Origin: Streptomyces sp. NBC_00459
GTDB taxonomy: Bacteria > Actinomycetota > Actinomycetes > Streptomycetales > Streptomycetaceae
Direction of reading: 5' to 3'
DNA: 64,000 nucleotides
NCBI RefSeq assembly: GCF_036013955.1
Contig: NZ_CP107903.1
Span: 2,108,001-2,172,000 of the forward strand
Shown: positions 43,362-52,038 of the stretch, one piece after another
Numbering within the stretch: position 1 is the first letter of the stretch
Layout of the letters: every line of letters begins with the position of its first letter
The notes under the pieces: model-generated
What the model was told of the DNA's origin: nothing
Seen by the model: the letters and a program-made list of their open reading frames with translations, nothing else
The model's database searches: none
Position numbers and translations under genes: made by a program

Positions 43362-44347
43362 AGGCAGCCGTCATCGAGTCCGTGGGCAAGGCCATCGTCC
43401 TGGAGGTCCCGGACCCGACACCCGGCCCCCGCGAGGTCGTCGTCGAGGTCGCGGCCTGCGGCCTGTGCGGCACCGACCTGCACATCCTCCAAGGCGAGTT
43501 CGCCCCCACGCTGCCGATCGTGCCGGGGCACGAGTTCGCGGGGACGGTGGTGGGGGTGGGCACGTCGGTCACGGAACTGACGGTGGGCGACCGTGTGGCG
43601 GTGGACCCCTCCCTCTACTGCCACGAGTGCCGCTACTGCCGCACCGGCCACAACAACCTCTGCGAACGCTGGGCGGCGATCGGCGTGACGACGGCCGGCG
43701 GTGCGGCGCAGTACGCGGTGGCGCCGGTCGCGAACTGCGTACGTTTGCCGGAACACATCCGCACCCAGGACGCGGCGCTGGTGGAGCCGCTGTCGTGCGC
43801 GGTACGGGGCTACGACGTACTCCGGAGCCGCCTGGGTGCCCGCGTCCTCATCTACGGCTCGGGAACGATGGGCCTGATGATGCTGGAGCTGGCCAAGCGG
43901 ACGGGCGCGGCGAGTGTCGACATGGTGGACATCAACGCCCGGCGCCTGTCGACGGCCCAGCTGCTGGGCGTATCGGGTTCGGCGACGAACGCCGACGAGC
44001 TGGAGCGGCCACAGGGCTGGGACGTGGTGGTGGACGCGACGGGCAACGCGGCGGCGATCCAGGACGGTCTGGACCGGGTCGCGAAGGCGGGCACGTTCCT
44101 CCAGTTCGGCGTGGCGGACTATGCGACCCGGGTCACGATCGACCCGTACCGCGTCTACAACCAGGAGATCACCATCACGGGGTCGATGGCGGTACTGCAC
44201 AGCTTCGAACGGGCGGCGGAGCTGTTCGCGGCGGGTGTCCTGGACCCCGAGGTCTTCATCAGCGACCGTCTGCCGCTGGACCAGTACCCCCAGGCCCTGG
44301 ACCAGTTCGCCTCGGGCGTGGGCCGGAAGATCGTGGTGGTGCCGTAG
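43358..44347 (+). CDS. Zinc-dependent alcohol dehydrogenase (sorbitol/polyol type)
   Basis: Medium-chain dehydrogenase that probably oxidises the imported polyol to a ketose. The 329-residue protein starts at GTG 43358 (GTGA overlap). It has the catalytic zinc motif ACGLCGTDLH and GHEFAGTV. The four structural-zinc cysteines are in CHECRYCRTGHNNLC, and the NAD-binding loop is LIYGSGTMGLMMLELA. The aspartate in SVDMVDINARRL suggests NAD rather than NADP. Context (DeoR, polyol ABC importer) supports the assignment. Confidence 0.92.
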   Translation: MKAAVIESVGKAIVLEVPDPTPGPREVVVEVAACGLCGTDLHILQGEFAPTLPIVPGHEFAGTVVGVGTSVTELTVGDRVAVDPSLYCHECRYCRTGHNNLCERWAAIGVTTAGGAAQYAVAPVANCVRLPEHIRTQDAALVEPLSCAVRGYDVLRSRLGARVLIYGSGTMGLMMLELAKRTGAASVDMVDINARRLSTAQLLGVSGSATNADELERPQGWDVVVDATGNAAAIQDGLDRVAKAGTFLQFGVADYATRVTIDPYRVYNQEITITGSMAVLHSFERAAELFAAGVLDPEVFISDRLPLDQYPQALDQFASGVGRKIVVVP

Positions 44348-44527
44348 GCCGTTTCCCACCCGCCCACCCACCGTTCACCGCACCTCAACGCGTCCGGTGA
44401 CCGAGGCCCAGGTCCCGGGGCCGGTCCGGCGCCCGAACAAGCCGAGCACGAGGACGCCCTTCGCCCCGCACACGCACCGCACGATTCGAAGCCGGCTCTT
44501 CGGGACGGCGCGACACCGGACCTGGTT

Positions 44528-45319
44528 CTAGCGAGCGCGCAACCGATGGGCCTTCTGGCGGCAGGCATCGCTGCAGTATCTGCGGGGACGACCAGTTGCC
44601 GCGACCGGCAGCGGGCCGCCGCACACAGGGCAGAATCCCTCGCCGGTTTCGTTACAGCCTGATGGGTCACTTTCGTTACGGTCGGGTGCGCTCGGTGCCG
44701 ACTCGGTTTCCGACCCGGGTTCCGTCATGGCGGCCGGCAGTTCGGTCGCGGCTGCCGGGCGCAACGCGTCGCAGGCCAGGGCCACCATGCGCCCGGCTGA
44801 GCCCCGGCCGGCTTCCATGGCGATACAGCCGGTCGCCAGCGCGACCACGTCGGCGTCGTCCACGTCCGCACGCACCGCCCCCGCCTGTTGGGCCCGCAGC
44901 AACAGTGCGGCGACCGCCTCGCGAAACTCCCGCTTCAAACCGGAGACCACCGCGGGGCGGATCTGCGCCCGGCCGTCCAACGCTGCGACCAGGGCCTTGT
45001 TGAACGTGACTCGCTCAACCATCTCGGTGAAGAACGTGAAGAAGGCCGCGCCAGGATCATCAGCCGCGGTCATCGTGCGGGTGTCCGCGGCCATCCGCGC
45101 GATGCGGTCAACGATGACGGCCTCGAACAGGGCCTCCTTACTGGCGAAATGACGGTAGACGGTACCCGCGCCGACCCCGGCTCGACGGGCCACCTCATCC
45201 AGCGGGACGTCAGCCCCCTCGGCGGCGAATGCGGCCTCGGCGGCCCGCAGCACCCGGGCCCGATTGCGACGGGCGTCGGCACGCGACCGCCGACCTGTCT
45301 GAGTGTCCGCGTCCGCCAT
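44528..45319 (-). CDS. TetR-family regulator with C-terminal zinc-finger-like tail
   Basis: A 263-residue (from ATG 45319) or 271-residue (from ATG 45343) regulator; both starts have weak purine-rich sites. The N-terminal TetR HTH (about 15-65) shows LDEVARRAGVGAGTVYRHFA followed by SKEALFEAV. A ligand domain follows. After a Ser/Glu/Pro-rich linker, the last 35 residues are a separate cysteine module, CPVCGGPLP then RPRRYCSDACRQKAHR, with a CxxC-CxxxC pattern that could bind zinc. Such tails occur on other actinobacterial DNA-binding proteins but are not part of classic TetR proteins. Divergent from the SnoaL-like gene, its likely target. Confidence 0.85.
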   Translation of the reverse strand: MADADTQTGRRSRADARRNRARVLRAAEAAFAAEGADVPLDEVARRAGVGAGTVYRHFASKEALFEAVIVDRIARMAADTRTMTAADDPGAAFFTFFTEMVERVTFNKALVAALDGRAQIRPAVVSGLKREFREAVAALLLRAQQAGAVRADVDDADVVALATGCIAMEAGRGSAGRMVALACDALRPAAATELPAAMTEPGSETESAPSAPDRNESDPSGCNETGEGFCPVCGGPLPVAATGRPRRYCSDACRQKAHRLRAR

Positions 45320-45353
45320 GACAGTCGGCCTCTCTTCTCCCATAGATCCTCGA

Positions 45354-45383
45354 TTGACAACCGGGGCGATCGTTCCGTAACTT
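45354..45383 (+). promoter_or_regulatory. Likely promoter of the SnoaL-like gene
   Basis: TTGACA (45354-45359), an 18-base spacer and TAACTT (45378-45383), giving a leader of about 35 bases before ATG 45426. It lies in the divergent gap next to the TetR gene, where that regulator would be expected to bind. Confidence 0.6.
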
Positions 45384-45425
45384 CAATCGGGCCGTGCGTT
45401 CCGATTCTAAGCTCTGGAGTCCCCC

Positions 45426-45887
45426 ATGACCGAAGTCAGCGCACCCAGCCCGCGCGAGGTCGCCGAGCGCTTCCTCCGGGTCGCCTCGGAGGGCACCCCC
45501 GACGAACTCGCCGACCTGTATGCCGAGGACTCCGTGATCGAGATGCCGTTCGGACCTCACCCCGGCGTCCCGCTGCGCTTCGAGGGCCGCGCGGGGCACC
45601 GCGCGCGGTTCAGGAACTTCGCGCCGTCGATACGGGTCGAACGGATCGACCCCGTCGCCCTGCACGAGACGGCCGACCCGGAAGTCGTGATCGCCGAGTA
45701 CGACTACCACGCCACAGCGGTCCCCACCGGACGGTCGTTCACCAACCGCTACATCATGGTCATGCGCGTTCGGGACGGACTGATCGTGCACTCCCGCGAC
45801 TACGCCAACCCCCTTGGCAGCGCCGCTGCTTTCGGCAACCTCGACCGTCTACTCCAGGCTGCCCGGCAGTCCACCGCCGGCTACTGA
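45426..45887 (+). CDS. NTF2-like/SnoaL-type protein
   Basis: A 153-residue cone-fold protein of the SnoaL/limonene-epoxide-hydrolase-like superfamily. It begins with a helix (PREVAERFLRVASEGTPDEL), then LYAEDSVIEMPFGPHPGV, and ends with TNRYIMVMRVRDGLIVHSRDYANPL, a typical ketosteroid-isomerase-like tail. GGAG precedes ATG 45426. The reaction is unknown. Probably controlled by the divergent TetR regulator. Confidence 0.88.
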   Translation: MTEVSAPSPREVAERFLRVASEGTPDELADLYAEDSVIEMPFGPHPGVPLRFEGRAGHRARFRNFAPSIRVERIDPVALHETADPEVVIAEYDYHATAVPTGRSFTNRYIMVMRVRDGLIVHSRDYANPLGSAAAFGNLDRLLQAARQSTAGY

Positions 45888-46302
45888 TCTTGAACGGGTG
45901 GTGTCGGGGACGGAGAGCGTGGTCGTGCCCAGAGCCGCCCCAGCTGTGGCCGGCTCGGCAAGATTGACCGCATGCCCGCATGCCCGCATGCCCGCATGCC
46001 CGCATGCCCGAGAGCGAAGTGGATTCGCTGGCGCTGCTGCGCGAGCTTGATGATCCGGAACGGCTCGGTGCACGGATGAGCAGGACACCCGGGACTCCAG
46101 CGAGTACGGAAGCATCGTCGTGCCGGCCGACGTGGCCGCGTGCGGAACCCGGATCGTCGTGTGCGTGAGCAGGTTCGACTCACCGGCGCCGGTCTGCGCG
46201 GACAAACCCGGGTGCCTTCCTCGGAACGGAGGAGGGACGGGTAGGGGCGGCGAGGGCGAAAACCCTTCGGCGGGACCCACCCCACCCGCCTACCATCCCT
46301 CC
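45888..46302. other. Intergenic region with tandem repeat, possible decayed gene
   Basis: This 415-base stretch has a 5-unit tandem repeat (listed separately) and short open frames on both strands with no recognisable family. The stretch 46010-46170 has coding-like codon bias in more than one frame, which suggests remains of a gene, but I cannot assign it. Confidence 0.4.
45970..46009. repeat. Five tandem copies of GCATGCCC
   Basis: An exact 8-base unit repeated five times without spacing. Each unit holds the palindrome GCATGC. Probably formed by replication slippage; not in a supported gene. Confidence 0.9.
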
Positions 46303-46524
46303 ATGCCCCGCCCCAACGGCTTCGCCTACACCCACCACCCCGACGGCACAGTCAAGATCACACACGGCGCCCACCCCGCCACCACCCTCCGCGGCCCGAG
46401 AGCCACCGAGTTCCTCGCGGAAGTGGAATCCGGCGACCCCCAGCTGGTCATGGCCCGCTGGACCGGCAACTACAAGCGCGGCAACGAGCGGACGGCCCGC
46501 AACCACCCCCGCAACCGCCACTGA
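46303..46524 (+). CDS. Small conserved-looking basic protein
   Basis: A 73-residue protein from ATG 46303 (MPRPNGFAYTHHPDGTVKIT). It is basic at its C-terminus (GNYKRGNERTARNHPRNRH) and has no membrane segment. The codon bias is normal for the window. No family is recognised; the size, composition and independent position suggest a small nucleic-acid-associated or structural protein, without proof. Confidence 0.65.
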   Translation: MPRPNGFAYTHHPDGTVKITHGAHPATTLRGPRATEFLAEVESGDPQLVMARWTGNYKRGNERTARNHPRNRH

Positions 46525-46579
46525 CCCAGTTGGCCGCCGGGTAAGGGAACGGTAAAGCGGGCCCGCTCGTTCACCGGTC

Positions 46580-47806
46580 ATGACAGCTATGACCCCCGGC
46601 TCGAACATCCCTCTTCCCGTCGCCCGAGTGACGGTGGACGTCGCTGCCCCGGTGCGGCTCGACGTATCGAGCCTGCTGCTCACCGCCGACGGCAAGGTGC
46701 GCTCCGACGACGACTTCATCTTCTACAACCAGCCGACCGGCCCCGGTGTGACCTACCGATCCGGCGGCGGCACCGCCCCGGACTCGATCACGGTCGACAC
46801 CGCCGCCGTCCCCCCGGGCATCGAGAAGATCGTCGTCACGGCGAGCCCGGACGCCGCGGGCCAGACCTTCCAGGGCATCGAACCGACAGCCACGATCCGC
46901 AACGCGGCCGACAGCTCCGTCCTGGCCACGTTCACACCCCCGCGGCTCGGCTCGGAAACGGCCCTGGTGATCGTCGAGATCTACCTCCGCAACGGCGCCT
47001 GGAAGGCCCGCGCGGTCGGCCAGGGCTACGCGAACGGCCTGGCCGGCATCGCCACGGACTTCGGCGTGAGCGTGGAGGAACCGGCACCGGCCGCGGCACC
47101 GGCCGTGCAGCCGACCCCGGTCCAGCCCCCCGCGCCCCCGATGGCACCGCCCGCCCCGGCCGGGTCGTTCTCCTCTCCCCCCGCGCCGGCGGCACCCCCG
47201 GCTCCCCCCGCCCCGCCACTGGGCGCCGGAAAGATCAACCTCGACAAGGGCCGCGTAAGCCTCCAGAAGAACCAGACCGTGTCCCTGGTCAAGGGCGGCC
47301 GGCCGCTGCTCTCCCAGGTCAAGATGGGCCTCGGCTGGGAGCCGGCCTACCGGGGCAAGGACATCGACCTGGACGCGTCGGTCATCGCGTACGGCCCGCA
47401 GCGCAACCACATCGACAGCTGCTACTTCGGCAAGCTCTCCATCGTCAACGGCGCGATCAAGCACTCCGGCGACAACCTCACGGGCGAGGGCGGGGGCGAC
47501 GACGAGGTCATCGTGGTCGACCTGGGCCGTCTCCCCCAGGAGGTCACCGGTCTGGTCTTCACGGTCAATTCCTTCTCCGGTCAGAAGTTCACCGAAGTGG
47601 CGAAGGCGTACTGCCGTCTCCTGGACGCGACGACGGGCGAGGAACTGGTCCGCTTCGACCTGACCAGCGCCGAACCGCAGACGGGCGTGATGATGGCGAA
47701 GATGATCAAGCAGTTCTCGGGCGAGTGGGAGATGACGGCCATCGGCGACTTCGTCAAGTCCCGCACGGTCAGGGGCATGGTGAAACCGGCAGCCCAGTCC
47801 CTGTAA
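46580..47806 (+). CDS. Double TerD-domain protein (tellurite/stress type)
   Basis: A 408-residue calcium-binding stress protein of the TerD family. The N-terminal half is a variant TerD domain (about 10-160: SSLLLTADGKVRSDDDFIFY, NQPTGPGVTYR). A Pro/Ala-rich linker follows (about 165-220). The C-terminal TerD domain (about 225-405) has the calcium-site acids in GKDIDLDASVIAYG and the family tail GEWEMTAIGDF. TerD proteins respond to redox, antibiotic and phage stress in Streptomyces; the exact role is open. Confidence 0.9.
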   Translation: MTAMTPGSNIPLPVARVTVDVAAPVRLDVSSLLLTADGKVRSDDDFIFYNQPTGPGVTYRSGGGTAPDSITVDTAAVPPGIEKIVVTASPDAAGQTFQGIEPTATIRNAADSSVLATFTPPRLGSETALVIVEIYLRNGAWKARAVGQGYANGLAGIATDFGVSVEEPAPAAAPAVQPTPVQPPAPPMAPPAPAGSFSSPPAPAAPPAPPAPPLGAGKINLDKGRVSLQKNQTVSLVKGGRPLLSQVKMGLGWEPAYRGKDIDLDASVIAYGPQRNHIDSCYFGKLSIVNGAIKHSGDNLTGEGGGDDEVIVVDLGRLPQEVTGLVFTVNSFSGQKFTEVAKAYCRLLDATTGEELVRFDLTSAEPQTGVMMAKMIKQFSGEWEMTAIGDFVKSRTVRGMVKPAAQSL

Positions 47807-47893
47807 CCACGCGCAACCCAACCCCCAACTACCCAACTACCCACCGAAGCGGACCGTGGGGCGGCACCACCACCCCGTCATCGCGCTCCAACG

Positions 47894-48385
47894 TCAAGCC
47901 GTCACCTTGACGACGAACGCGGCGACGTTCCCCACGGTCCGCCGGATCTTCTCCTCCAGAGTGATCGTCTCGTGGAGTCGCGACCCGGCGCCCGCGTCCT
48001 TCCTGCCCCGCACATACAGCGAGCAGCAGAGGTCGCCGCATATGTACGCACCCACCGAGTTGCCCTGTTTCCCGGCCTTCCCCGCCTTCGGCGCGACCAT
48101 CAGGGCCACGCCTGCGGTGTGCGAGGTGAGGCACATCGAGCACATGCTGCGCCGCGACTGCCCGAAGGCGGGCGCGGAAGCGCGCAGGGCGAGGCCGGTC
48201 ACCCGGCCGTCCAGCTCGGTGACGAGGTAGGCGCGGTCGGGAGCCTGGGGGTCCCGCCAGCCGAGGAAGTCCAGGTCCTCCCAGGGCCGGTCGGCCAGGT
48301 CGCGCGGCACGGACAGGCGCTGCGCCTCGCCCTTCGTGCAGTTCACGAACGCGGCACGGATCTCTTGCTCAGTCAGCGGCTCCAT
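47894..48385 (-). CDS. FBP-domain (EF-G-binding, treble-clef zinc finger) protein
   Basis: A 163-residue protein of the family that binds elongation factor G; relatives such as FusB protect EF-G from fusidic acid. The N-terminal helical part has LTEQEIRAAFVNCTKGEA. The C-terminal treble-clef zinc finger shows MCSMCLTSHTAGVALMVAPK and the second ligand pair in YICGDLCCSLYVRGR. It is divergent from a TetR gene with a strong operator between, so it is probably repressed by that regulator and induced by a drug-like ligand. Confidence 0.88.
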   Translation of the reverse strand: MEPLTEQEIRAAFVNCTKGEAQRLSVPRDLADRPWEDLDFLGWRDPQAPDRAYLVTELDGRVTGLALRASAPAFGQSRRSMCSMCLTSHTAGVALMVAPKAGKAGKQGNSVGAYICGDLCCSLYVRGRKDAGAGSRLHETITLEEKIRRTVGNVAAFVVKVTA

Positions 48386-48392
48386 AACGGCA

Positions 48393-48439
48393 GGCTAATT
48401 TGCCTATATCTTTTAGGCAAACCTATATTTGCCTTAGCC
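48393..48439. promoter_or_regulatory. TetR-type operator between FBP and TetR genes
   Basis: Perfect 8-bp inverted repeat TTTGCCTA-tatcttt-TAGGCAAA (48399-48421), with a further TTTGCCTTA half-site (48428-48436) and outer GGCTAA/TTAGCC arms (48393-48398, 48434-48439). The AT-rich spacer would also suit overlapping divergent promoters. Confidence 0.8.
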
Positions 48440-48455
48440 AAACAGGAGGAGGGTC

Positions 48456-49034
48456 ATGGCACGCGTAGGACTCACCGCGGAACGCCTGACCAGAGCCGGA
48501 GCAGAACTCGCCGACGAGATCGGTTTCGACCAGGTGACCGCCTCGGAGCTCGCCCGGCGGTTCGGCGTCAAGGTCGCGAGTCTGTACTCGCACGTCAAGA
48601 ACAGCCAGGACCTCAGGACCAGGATCGCCCTCCTCTCACTGGAGGAACTCGCCGACCTGGCCGCCGACGCCGTGGCCGGACGGGCCGGCAAGGACGCCCT
48701 GACCGCCTTCGCGAACGTCTACCGCAACTACGGCCGGGAGCATCCTGGCCGCGCCGCCGCCGCCCGGATGCGGCTCGACCCCGAGACGGCTGCCGCCGGC
48801 GCGGGTGTCCGGCACGCCCAGATGACGCGGGCGATCCTGCGCGGCTACGACCTGGCGGAGCCCGACCAGACCCACGCGGTCCGCCTTCTGGGCAGCGTCT
48901 TCCACGGATACTCCAGCCTGGAAACGGCAGGCGGCTTCAGCCACAGCGCCCCCGATTCGGAGGAGAGCTGGACCCGTGTCCTGGACGCCCTCGACGCCCT
49001 GCTGCGCAACTGGCCGACCCTTCCCACCCGTTGA
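48456..49034 (+). CDS. TetR/AcrR-family regulator
   Basis: A 192-residue repressor-type regulator with an AGGAGGAGG ribosome site before ATG 48456. The N-terminal HTH (about 10-55) has ASELARRFGVKVASLYSHVK. The C-terminal ligand domain ends RVLDALDALLRNWP, like the WHG/TetR_C_33 group. It is divergent from the FBP gene and lies 20 bases upstream of the SGNH hydrolase gene in the same direction; it probably controls both through the operator at 48393-48439. Confidence 0.9.
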   Translation: MARVGLTAERLTRAGAELADEIGFDQVTASELARRFGVKVASLYSHVKNSQDLRTRIALLSLEELADLAADAVAGRAGKDALTAFANVYRNYGREHPGRAAAARMRLDPETAAAGAGVRHAQMTRAILRGYDLAEPDQTHAVRLLGSVFHGYSSLETAGGFSHSAPDSEESWTRVLDALDALLRNWPTLPTR

Positions 49035-49054
49035 CCGACAGGCCGAGGACTGAC

Positions 49055-50263
49055 ATGCACACCGAGCCCGAGTGGACGACCACGCACATCACCGCGGACC
49101 TCGTACGTGGGGCCCTCGACCTGGAACACACGCCCCATGGCGTGCTCCCCCACCGTCTGCCCGCCCGGGCCCGCGCCCAGTGCACGGACCCACAGCTCGC
49201 CGCTGCGGAATCCCAGCCCTCCGGCATACGGCTGGTCTTCCGCACCCGGGCGACCTCTGTCGAGCTGGACGCGCTGCCCACCAGACGGGTCTACGTGGGC
49301 GCCCCACCCCGCCCCGAGGGCGTGTACGACCTGCTCGTCGACGGCCGGCTGACCGCCCGGTCCACCGTGACCGGCGGCGGGAACACGGTGACCGTAGACA
49401 TGACCGCCGGTACCGCGACGCACGAACCCGGCCCGCCGGGCACCCTCAGCTTCACCGGCCTGCCGGAGCACATGAAGAGCATCGAGATCTGGCTGCCCCA
49501 CAACGAGACCACCGAGCTCGTCGCCCTGCGCACCGACGCCCCCGTGGAACCCATGACCGCAGCCGACCGGGGCCGCAAGATCTGGCTGCACCACGGCAGT
49601 TCGATAAGCCACGGCTCCGACGCCACGAGCCCCACCGGCATCTGGCCCGCGCTCGCCGCGTCCCTCGGCGGCGTGGAACTGATCAACCTGGGCCTGGCCG
49701 GCAGTGCCCTGCTCGACCCGTTCACCGCCCGGGCGATGCGCGACACCCCCGCCGACCTGATCAGCGTCAAGATCGGCATCAACCTGGTCAACACCGATCT
49801 GATGCGTCTGCGTGCCTTCGGCCCGGCGGTCCACGGCTTCCTCGACACCATCCGCGAGGGCCACCCGGCCACACCGCTCCTGCTCGTCTCGCCCCTCTAC
49901 TGCCCCATGCACGAGGACACCCCGGGCCCCACCGCACTGGATCTCTCCACGATCGGCGCGGGTGAACTGCGCTTCCAGCCCATGGGCGACCCCGCCGAGC
50001 GCGCGACCGGCAAGCTGACGCTCAACGTCATCCGGGAGGAGCTGTCCCGCATCGCGAAACAGCGGTCGGCTGACGACCCCAACCTCCACCACCTCGACGG
50101 CCGCGCCCTGTACGGGGAGTCCGACTTCGCGGAACTCCCCCTGCCCGACCACCTCCACCCGGACGCGGCCACCCACCGCCGCATCGGCGAACGCTTCGCC
50201 GAACTCGCCTTCACGACGACAGGCCCCTTCCGAAACCAGAACCCGTCCGCAGTCCCGGACTAG
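49055..50263 (+). CDS. SGNH/GDSL-type hydrolase with N-terminal beta domain
   Basis: A 402-residue esterase-like protein, probably cytoplasmic since no signal peptide is seen. The N-terminal domain (about 1-170) is a beta-sandwich often found before SGNH domains. The catalytic part has Ser in [13 protein letters not shown], Gly in [11 protein letters not shown], Asn in [10 protein letters not shown] and the Asp/His pair in [15 protein letters not shown] 49055 was chosen (GAGGA before it); the much longer upstream frame is an artefact. Its stop shares CTAG with the convergent ACC deaminase stop. Confidence 0.88.
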   Translation: MHTEPEWTTTHITADLVRGALDLEHTPHGVLPHRLPARARAQCTDPQLAAAESQPSGIRLVFRTRATSVELDALPTRRVYVGAPPRPEGVYDLLVDGRLTARSTVTGGGNTVTVDMTAGTATHEPGPPGTLSFTGLPEHMKSIEIWLPHNETTELVALRTDAPVEPMTAADRGRKIWLHHGSSISHGSDATSPTGIWPALAASLGGVELINLGLAGSALLDPFTARAMRDTPADLISVKIGINLVNTDLMRLRAFGPAVHGFLDTIREGHPATPLLLVSPLYCPMHEDTPGPTALDLSTIGAGELRFQPMGDPAERATGKLTLNVIREELSRIAKQRSADDPNLHHLDGRALYGESDFAELPLPDHLHPDAATHRRIGERFAELAFTTTGPFRNQNPSAVPD

Positions 50264-51276
50264 AACAGCGCGCTGTACGCGTTCAGCGCCGGCTGCCCGC
50301 CCAGGTGCGCGTACAGCACGGTGGAGTCCCGCCCGATCTCTCCTCGCACCACCAGATCGACCATCCCGGCCATCGACTTCCCCTCGTACACGGGATCGGT
50401 GACCATCCCCTCCGTACGGGCGGCGAGCCGCATCGCGTCCAGGGTCGTGTCGTCGGGGATCCCGTACGTACCCGCGTGGTAGCGCTCGTCCAGCTCGACG
50501 TCCGCCTGCGTCAACTCCCGCTTGACGCCGATGAGTTGGCTGGTGTTGTGGGCGATCCGCGCGATCTGCTCCCTGGTCCGGGCGGGCGCCGCCGACGCGT
50601 CGATGCCGAGCACGCGCCGCGAACGGCCACCCGCCTCCTCCAGCGCCGCGAACCCGGCGACCATGCCGGCCTGGGTCGACCCGGTCACCGAGCACACCAC
50701 GACCGTGTCGAAGAAGACCCCCAACTCCCGCTCCTGCTCGGCGACTTCGTACGCCCAACCGGCGAACCCGAGTCCGCCCAAGGGGTGGTCGGAGGCGCCC
50801 GCCGGAATCGCGTACGGCTTGCCGCCCCCTTCCTCCACCTCCCGCAGCGCCAGTTCCCAGCTCTCCTTGAAGCCGATGCCGAACCCGGCGCGCACCAACC
50901 GCACATCGGCCCCGGCGAGCCGGCTGATCAGGATGTTGCCGACCTTGTCGTAGACGGAGTCGGGCCACTCCACCCAACTCTCCTGCACGAGAACGCACTT
51001 GAGCCCGGCACGGGCGGCGCAGGCTGCGACCTGGCGGGTGTGGTTGGACTGCACACCGCCGATCGAGACAAGGGTGTCGCAGCCCTGGGCGAGGGCGTCG
51101 GCGACGAGGTACTCCAGCTTGCGCGTCTTGTTGCCGCCGTACGCGACGCCGGAGTTGCAGTCCTCCCGCTTGGCCCAGAGCGAGGCGCCGCCGAGATGCG
51201 CGGTGAGCCGCTCCAGGGGGTGCACGGGCGAGGGTCCGAAGAGGAGGGGGTAACGCTCGTACGAGTCAAGGGACAT
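50260..51276 (-). CDS. acdS: 1-aminocyclopropane-1-carboxylate deaminase
   Basis: A PLP enzyme that splits the plant ethylene precursor ACC into 2-ketobutyrate and ammonia, lowering ethylene around roots. The 338-residue protein carries the PLP lysine in [13 protein letters not shown] and [15 protein letters not shown]. It has the Glu and Leu that separate true ACC deaminase from D-cysteine desulfhydrase ([20 protein letters not shown] and [14 protein letters not shown]). A GntR regulator lies just upstream on the same strand. Confidence 0.93.
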   Translation of the reverse strand: MSLDSYERYPLLFGPSPVHPLERLTAHLGGASLWAKREDCNSGVAYGGNKTRKLEYLVADALAQGCDTLVSIGGVQSNHTRQVAACAARAGLKCVLVQESWVEWPDSVYDKVGNILISRLAGADVRLVRAGFGIGFKESWELALREVEEGGGKPYAIPAGASDHPLGGLGFAGWAYEVAEQERELGVFFDTVVVCSVTGSTQAGMVAGFAALEEAGGRSRRVLGIDASAAPARTREQIARIAHNTSQLIGVKRELTQADVELDERYHAGTYGIPDDTTLDAMRLAARTEGMVTDPVYEGKSMAGMVDLVVRGEIGRDSTVLYAHLGGQPALNAYSALF

Positions 51277-51296
51277 GGGGTCCTCCGAGAGTCGGG

Positions 51297-51944
51297 TCAG
51301 TCGCTGTCGGCGAGTTCGGCCAGCCCGCGCCAGATCTCCGCGGTGACACGGACCGCTTCGTCCACGTCCCCGGCCGCGCAGGCATCGAGGAGCCGGTCGT
51401 GCAGTCCGGCCGAACGACAGTTGCCGCCCTCGCTGAAGCGTCGCCGCTCCAGGCGGCGGATGAGTGGTGTGTAGCGCGCGGCCGTGGCAGCCGCCGCCCG
51501 ATTGCCGCTGACTCGCACCAGGACGTCGTGCAACTGGTCGTCGGCGCGCAGGGCGGACTCCACGTCACCGGCGCGGACGGCCGCCGCGAACCGCTCGTTG
51601 GCCGTGCGCATCGCCTCGACGTCCGCGGCGAACAGCCGGGGTACGGCGATCCGCGTGACCAGCTCGTGCATGGCCCCGACCACGGCCGCGGCGTCCCGCA
51701 CGTCGGCGGCCACGACCGGCGTCACCTTCGTGTAGCTCTGCGGCTTGCTCTCCAGCAGCCCCTCGTCGACCAGCCGCGAGAACGCCTCACGCACCGGCGC
51801 CCGGGACAGCCCGAGCCGCTCGGCGAGTTCGGCGTCGCGCACCACGGCACCGGGTTCGATCTCCCCGGAGACGATGGCGTCCCGGATCGCTTCGTACGCG
51901 CGGTCCCTGAGCAGGGTCCGGGCGACGGGTCGTATCGCTTCCAC
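51297..51944 (-). CDS. GntR-family (FadR/FCD) regulator, probably of acdS
   Basis: A 215-residue regulator 20 bases upstream of acdS in the same direction. N-terminal HTH (about 10-75) with [21 protein letters not shown]-terminal FCD domain with [20 protein letters not shown]. The best start is GTG 51944; no ribosome site precedes it, so translation may be leaderless, or the start may lie elsewhere. An AT-rich patch next to it (CTGAAATGTTAGATGTCAG, 51947-51965) is a likely promoter/operator. Confidence 0.85.
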   Translation of the reverse strand: MEAIRPVARTLLRDRAYEAIRDAIVSGEIEPGAVVRDAELAERLGLSRAPVREAFSRLVDEGLLESKPQSYTKVTPVVAADVRDAAAVVGAMHELVTRIAVPRLFAADVEAMRTANERFAAAVRAGDVESALRADDQLHDVLVRVSGNRAAAATAARYTPLIRRLERRRFSEGGNCRSAGLHDRLLDACAAGDVDEAVRVTAEIWRGLAELADSD

Positions 51945-52038
51945 AACTGAAATGTTAGATGTCAGAAACGCGGGCGCACAAGGGTGTGGCCCGCACCGAA
52001 GTGCGGGCCACACCCGTCCAGGCAGCTGTCGACTCGAC

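Noticed and set aside
45970..46009. CRISPR array
   Set aside because: Units are 8 bases long and contiguous with no spacers.
45980..46168. Small gene downstream of the tandem repeat
   Set aside because: It begins inside the repeat, has no ribosome site and matches no family; kept only as a possible gene remnant.
47972..49054. Long plus-strand frame running into the SGNH hydrolase
   Set aside because: It crosses the FBP and TetR genes in wrong frames; the family sequence begins at 49055 with a ribosome site.
50260..51276. D-cysteine desulfhydrase
   Set aside because: The Glu in RTEGM and the Leu in AHLGG are the residues that mark ACC deaminase.
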